From an uncultured Sphingomonadaceae bacterium (GTDB taxonomy: Bacteria; Pseudomonadota; Alphaproteobacteria; Sphingomonadales; Sphingomonadaceae): DNA of 64,000 nt. Below are positions 60,431-64,000 of the stretch, piece by piece. Every line of letters starts with the position of its first letter. Within the stretch, counting starts at the first letter, position 1. The notes under the pieces were generated by a model. The model searched no databases. It was not told where the DNA came from and saw only the letters and a program-made list of their open reading frames with translations. A program made the position numbers and the translations under genes. The stretch covers positions 558,001 through 622,000 of the forward strand of contig CANMFX010000003.1 in assembly GCA_947497315.1 (NCBI GenBank), in the 5' to 3' direction.

Positions 60431-63400
60431 ATGGAGGAAGAAACCGACCAAGGTCCGATAGGGCGCCGACTGGGGCGACGGCTGTTTGTCTATCTGATCC
60501 TGTTTCTATTGCTGGTCGGCTTTCTTATCTTGTGGTTCAGTCGAATAACTATTGCCGATAATTTCGTCCGCTCGCAGCTCAATGATCTGGGCATAGAGGC
60601 GACTTACGAGATTGAAGATATCGGTTTGCGAAAGCAGGTCATCCGCAATTTGGTAATTGGGGATCCCCAGCAGCCTGATTTGACAGCGGACTTGGTAGAA
60701 ATCGGAAATAGTGTGGGGACAGGCGGGGCCGGAATAAACTGGGTCCGAGCAACAGGGGTCAAGGCATTTGGTCGTTTGCAAGACGGTAAACTGTCCCTTG
60801 GCGCACTCGACAAGTTTTCGGATCCGGAAGATGATAGTCCTCTGGCACTGCCCGATATTGCACTGACCGTTGAAAGGGCGCAATTGCGGATCGATAGTGA
60901 CTTTGGCGCGGTTGGGTTGGCCCTAAACGGCGCTGGCAACTTGCATGACGGCTTTGAAGGTGAGCTCGCCGCATTGAGCAAGAACCTGAATTTGGGCGGC
61001 TGCTCTATTTCTGATCCCAGCTATTTCGGGGAGATTGCGATCAGCCAGCGTAAACCCCGTTTGAATGGTCCACTGCGCCTTCCCGATGTGCAATGTCCCG
61101 ACCTGGACTTGTCAGCGAAAGATATAGGCGTTCAGCTTGCATTGGAACTGGGTCAGGATTTTACGAGCTGGTCAGGCGATGCAGGTATATCGGGCGGGCC
61201 ACTGGTTTACGCCGACTATAGTGCCAAGGAAGTAAAATCGACAATTGGCTTTAACGGCGATCTGGACCGCAGCAGCGGCAATATTGATCTGACAACAAAT
61301 GAAGTGGCTTCACCTTATGGTCGCGCGAACATTGCGCGGGTTAGTGGGCCTTTCCAAATTGGCTATGGCGATGATCCCATAACAGCGCGGTTTGAGGGCG
61401 CGCCTGAAATCCGGTCAGCAAAAATATCCGCCAGCATGCTCAGGCAAACGGCCGGGCTGGCAACATCGACGCAAGGGACGCCTATCGGGCCCATTGCGGC
61501 AAAGCTGGCTACAGCGATTCGTAGCGCGGGCAATTCTCTTAATCTAACCGGCGATATCCGATTTGATACAGGGGCAGCGGGGACCAAATTGGCGATCAAT
61601 GCGCTAAGCGCAACTTCCCGGTCTGGCGGAGAAATAGCGTTAGATGACGCTATCTTGCTCACTTTTGTCGGCGATGATGTGAGGATGCTCGCGCAAGGCG
61701 ATCTCCTGCTCAATGGCGGCGGTTTCCCCGACGCCAGAATAGATTTGAATGACGGCAGCCTCTCACGCGGTTTTGCCGGCAGCGTAAATATGGCCGCTTA
61801 TCAAGCGGGAACAGCGAAACTCAATATTCCAAGCCTCAGCTTTGCGCCTGCGCCCGGCGGCGGAACGAAATTCGATGGTCGCTTGATCCTGTCCGGTCCA
61901 CTGCCAGACGGTCGGATTACAGGTCTTCAGGTACCGGTCAATGGCAGTTTTGGTGGGCGAGAGGGCTTTTCCCTGTTCCGCGAATGTGTCGATTTGCAAT
62001 TTGCCAGTTTGCGCTCAGCGTCTTTTGTCGCTGGGCCGACCCGCACACGGCTTTGTCCTGAGAACAGTCGCGGCATCGTGTCCAGCCAGGGCGGCGACCT
62101 CAATGTCGCGGCCCGCGCGCCGTCTTTTGACCTTACCGGTAATGTTGGTGGAACACCACTTGTCCTGTCCAGCGGTGCGCTTGGTTTTTCAGTGGCCAAT
62201 GGTGTTACAGCACAGGATGTTTCCCTCCGCATGGGCACAGCCGACAGCATGACGAAATTTGATATGGCGCGCCTCAGTGCCGCTTTCGGGCAGACGATCA
62301 CCGGCAAAATCACCGGCGCAGAGGGGCAGATCGCGAACGTTCCCTTGCTACTAAATGATGTCGAGGGTGACTGGCGCTATCTGGATGGCGCGTTCTTGGC
62401 CGACGCAAAGCTGCGGGTGCGGGATGAAGAACAGGTTGAACGCTTTCGTCCGTTAATCAGCAAAAATGTCCAGATCAAATTTTCTGACGGTCAAATTACC
62501 GCTGAAGGCTTACTGCAAGAACCAACGACAGAGCGTGCGGTGGCGACCGTCAATATCCTTCATGTGCTAGACAGTAGTACGGGCGAGGCCGTGATAAAGG
62601 TTTCCGGATTAACCTTTGACGACCGGTTGCAGCCAGAATTGCTGACGCCTTTAACGCTTGGTGTAGTTGCCAATGTCGACGGTACCGTGACGGGTAACGG
62701 AAGAATCAATTGGGATGCAGCCGGTGACGGTGTTCGCAGTACGGGCAGTTTTCGGACGGATTCTATCAATCTCGCGGCAGCCTTTGGACCGGTTACCGGG
62801 CTGTCCGGGGTAATAGAATTCTCAGATTTGCTTGGTCTTGAAACCACGGAGGGTCAGCTCGTTCGCATAGCGGAAGTCAATCCGGGCGTTGCGGCCTTCA
62901 ATGGCCAGCTTTTCTATCGGCTACTACCTGATTATAAAATGCAGGTGGAAGGCGGCCAATGGCCATTTGCCGGCGGGATGCTTTATCTTGAACCGACCAT
63001 CCTTGATCTGGGCGAGGATGCGGAACGGCGGCTGGAATTCACCGTTGTTGGTGTCGATGCTGCACAGTTTCTCACACAATTTGATTTTGAGAATATCACG
63101 GCTTCGGGTGTTTTTGATGGGAAATTGCCAATGGTCTTTGATCAGGATGGCGGCCGGATTGCCGGTGGGTATCTGGTTGCGCGCAAAGGCGGCGGCTCGC
63201 TATCCTATATTGGCGAATTGACCTACGAAGATATGGGAACCTTCGCAAACTTCGCATTCAATGCATTGAAATCATTGAAATATGAACAGCTTACCATCGG
63301 CATGGATGGTGCTATTGACGGTGAAATCATTACCGAGGTTAAATTTGCCGGGCTGCAACAAGGCGATTCCGCGAGTAAAAATTTCTTCACCAAGCAAATT

Positions 63401-63616
63401 GCCAAGGTGCCTCTTGAATTCAACGTCCGCATCCAGGCGCCTTTCATGCAGCTATTGAGCAGTGCGAAAGCTTTTTACGAGCCGGAAATACTGGTCGGCC
63501 AGAACTTGCCAGCGCTGTTAAGGGCGCAGGAAGAGCGGGCTGCAGAGGCCGCAAAAGCGTTAGAAAGTAATTCTGAATCAACTGTTCAGCCACGGGAAAG
63601 CGATAATGAGCCATAA
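60431..63616 (+). CDS. ydbH: YdbH-like AsmA-family intermembrane lipid transport protein
   Basis: A 1061-residue protein. One N-terminal membrane anchor (RRLFVYLILFLLLVGFLILW) is followed by a very long, beta-rich periplasmic region (residues about 40-1000) with repeated beta-strand patterns, and a charged C-terminal tail. This matches the YdbH/AsmA bridge-like proteins which together with TamB and YhdP-type proteins move phospholipids to the outer membrane. The following lipoprotein (YnbE-like) and YdbL-like genes confirm the identification. The ATG at 60431 is preferred over an in-frame TTG 12 codons up; neither has a strong ribosome site. Confidence 0.87.
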   Translation: MEEETDQGPIGRRLGRRLFVYLILFLLLVGFLILWFSRITIADNFVRSQLNDLGIEATYEIEDIGLRKQVIRNLVIGDPQQPDLTADLVEIGNSVGTGGAGINWVRATGVKAFGRLQDGKLSLGALDKFSDPEDDSPLALPDIALTVERAQLRIDSDFGAVGLALNGAGNLHDGFEGELAALSKNLNLGGCSISDPSYFGEIAISQRKPRLNGPLRLPDVQCPDLDLSAKDIGVQLALELGQDFTSWSGDAGISGGPLVYADYSAKEVKSTIGFNGDLDRSSGNIDLTTNEVASPYGRANIARVSGPFQIGYGDDPITARFEGAPEIRSAKISASMLRQTAGLATSTQGTPIGPIAAKLATAIRSAGNSLNLTGDIRFDTGAAGTKLAINALSATSRSGGEIALDDAILLTFVGDDVRMLAQGDLLLNGGGFPDARIDLNDGSLSRGFAGSVNMAAYQAGTAKLNIPSLSFAPAPGGGTKFDGRLILSGPLPDGRITGLQVPVNGSFGGREGFSLFRECVDLQFASLRSASFVAGPTRTRLCPENSRGIVSSQGGDLNVAARAPSFDLTGNVGGTPLVLSSGALGFSVANGVTAQDVSLRMGTADSMTKFDMARLSAAFGQTITGKITGAEGQIANVPLLLNDVEGDWRYLDGAFLADAKLRVRDEEQVERFRPLISKNVQIKFSDGQITAEGLLQEPTTERAVATVNILHVLDSSTGEAVIKVSGLTFDDRLQPELLTPLTLGVVANVDGTVTGNGRINWDAAGDGVRSTGSFRTDSINLAAAFGPVTGLSGVIEFSDLLGLETTEGQLVRIAEVNPGVAAFNGQLFYRLLPDYKMQVEGGQWPFAGGMLYLEPTILDLGEDAERRLEFTVVGVDAAQFLTQFDFENITASGVFDGKLPMVFDQDGGRIAGGYLVARKGGGSLSYIGELTYEDMGTFANFAFNALKSLKYEQLTIGMDGAIDGEIITEVKFAGLQQGDSASKNFFTKQIAKVPLEFNVRIQAPFMQLLSSAKAFYEPEILVGQNLPALLRAQEERAAEAAKALESNSESTVQPRESDNEP

Positions 63617-63662
63617 GATATGCCAATTGACGGATCGGTCTGGAAATGCGATTCGATCAATT

Positions 63663-63860
63663 ATGATGAATAGGAAGACAACCGGCCTGATATCTGGTGT
63701 CGCCTTGGGGCTAAGTGCCGTTTTGGCAGGATGTGTGCAGGTTTCTGCGCCCGACAAACCCATCGTGATCAACCTGAATATCAATATCAAGCAGGAGGTC
63801 GTGTATCGTCTGGATGGCGATGCGAAGGATTTGATTAACAGTGAAGCGGAGATTTTCTGA
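63663..63860 (+). CDS. ynbE: YnbE-like outer-membrane lipoprotein
   Basis: A 65-residue lipoprotein with an LSAVLAGC lipobox and a short mature part VQVSAPDKPIVINLNINIKQ followed by EVVYRLDGDAKDLINSEAEI, matching YnbE of enterobacteria (where it partners YdbH in the outer membrane). The ATG at 63663 gives a normal signal peptide. An earlier in-frame ATG at 63606, overlapping the ydbH stop, would place 19 extra residues before the signal. It overlaps ydbL by one base. Confidence 0.88.
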   Translation: MMNRKTTGLISGVALGLSAVLAGCVQVSAPDKPIVINLNINIKQEVVYRLDGDAKDLINSEAEIF

Positions 63861-64000
63861 TGTTTGAGTTTATACGGAAAAATAAGGCCGCTGCCATCGT
63901 TGGCGGCTTGGCTTTGACCGCAATTGTTGCGACGCCGGTCATGGCACAGCGTGATCCAGCCTATGCGGCGGCACGCGCGTCTGGCGCGATTGGTGAGAAG
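63860..64000 (+). CDS. ydbL: YdbL-like (DUF1318) periplasmic protein, partial
   Basis: The first 47 residues of a gene running off the right edge. They form a signal peptide (FIRKNKAAAIVGGLALTAIV, cleavage after VMA) and the mature opening QRDPAYAAARASGAIGEK, typical of DUF1318/YdbL. The start codon overlaps the ynbE stop (TGATG). In E. coli YdbL is the third member of the YdbH-YnbE-YdbL set. Confidence 0.87.
   Translation, partial: MFEFIRKNKAAAIVGGLALTAIVATPVMAQRDPAYAAARASGAIGEK

Overview
The window looks like core chromosome of an aerobic Gram-negative alphaproteobacterium, most likely a sphingomonad (Sphingorhabdus/Parasphingorhabdus/Sphingopyxis-like). This is inferred from moderate G+C, gene order (lapA-pyrF-trpF-trpB-trpA-accD-folC; purF followed by an SDR gene; DUF937/DUF3597 proteins), many ATGA-type overlaps, and outer-membrane/lipoprotein genes such as DUF481 and ydbH-ynbE-ydbL. 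No rRNA, tRNA, CRISPR array, transposase, integrase or prophage gene was seen. Coding density is very high. Nearly every gene is a recognisable full-length family member.

Layout. 1-5.5 kb: end of a membrane protein, aguB, an AT-rich cyclase-fold-like gene overlapping a family 5 uracil-DNA glycosylase, DUF3597, two DUF937-type proteins, and an NfeD/stomatin pair. 5.6-13 kb: M28 peptidase, guaB, a 69-aa protein, rsmB, TPR protein, DUF481 outer-membrane protein, rppH with an esterase. 13-22 kb: korAB, a DUF457 membrane hydrolase, photolyase, SDR, cyclopropane synthase and a serine-hydrolase lipoprotein. 22-28.5 kb: purF-SDR, hisI-lipoprotein, a MerR regulator with a compact promoter/operator, a large acyl-CoA dehydrogenase, and a DxDGDG-repeat protein closed by a clear terminator.

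28.4-41 kb: DLH hydrolase-cysK-MFS operon, TPR/Asp-hydroxylase, L,D-transpeptidase, GMC oxidoreductase, RoxA-type oxygenase, then (after a 343-bp intergenic stretch with a possible three-way-junction fold) a two-gene unit of an 801-aa HAD-domain protein and a methyltransferase, and an RluE-like pseudouridine synthase. 41-48.5 kb: FAD oxidoreductase, UvrD/PcrA helicase, rsmD, RluB-like synthase, DUF1223 protein, AmpG-like transporter. 48.5-54.7 kb: the tryptophan/pyrimidine/fatty-acid/folate operon read leftward, with a 68-aa membrane protein between trpB and trpA. 54.8-64 kb: purB, a phosphofructokinase with mixed active-site residues, a DoxX-NDH-2 fusion, radC, and the ydbH-ynbE-ydbL envelope operon running off the right edge.

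The window does not contain an obvious defence island or biosynthetic cluster. The least explained items are the HAD/methyltransferase pair, the low-G+C cyclase-like gene, the DoxX-NDH-2 fusion, the hybrid PFK active site, and several compact inverted-repeat structures in otherwise short intergenic spaces.
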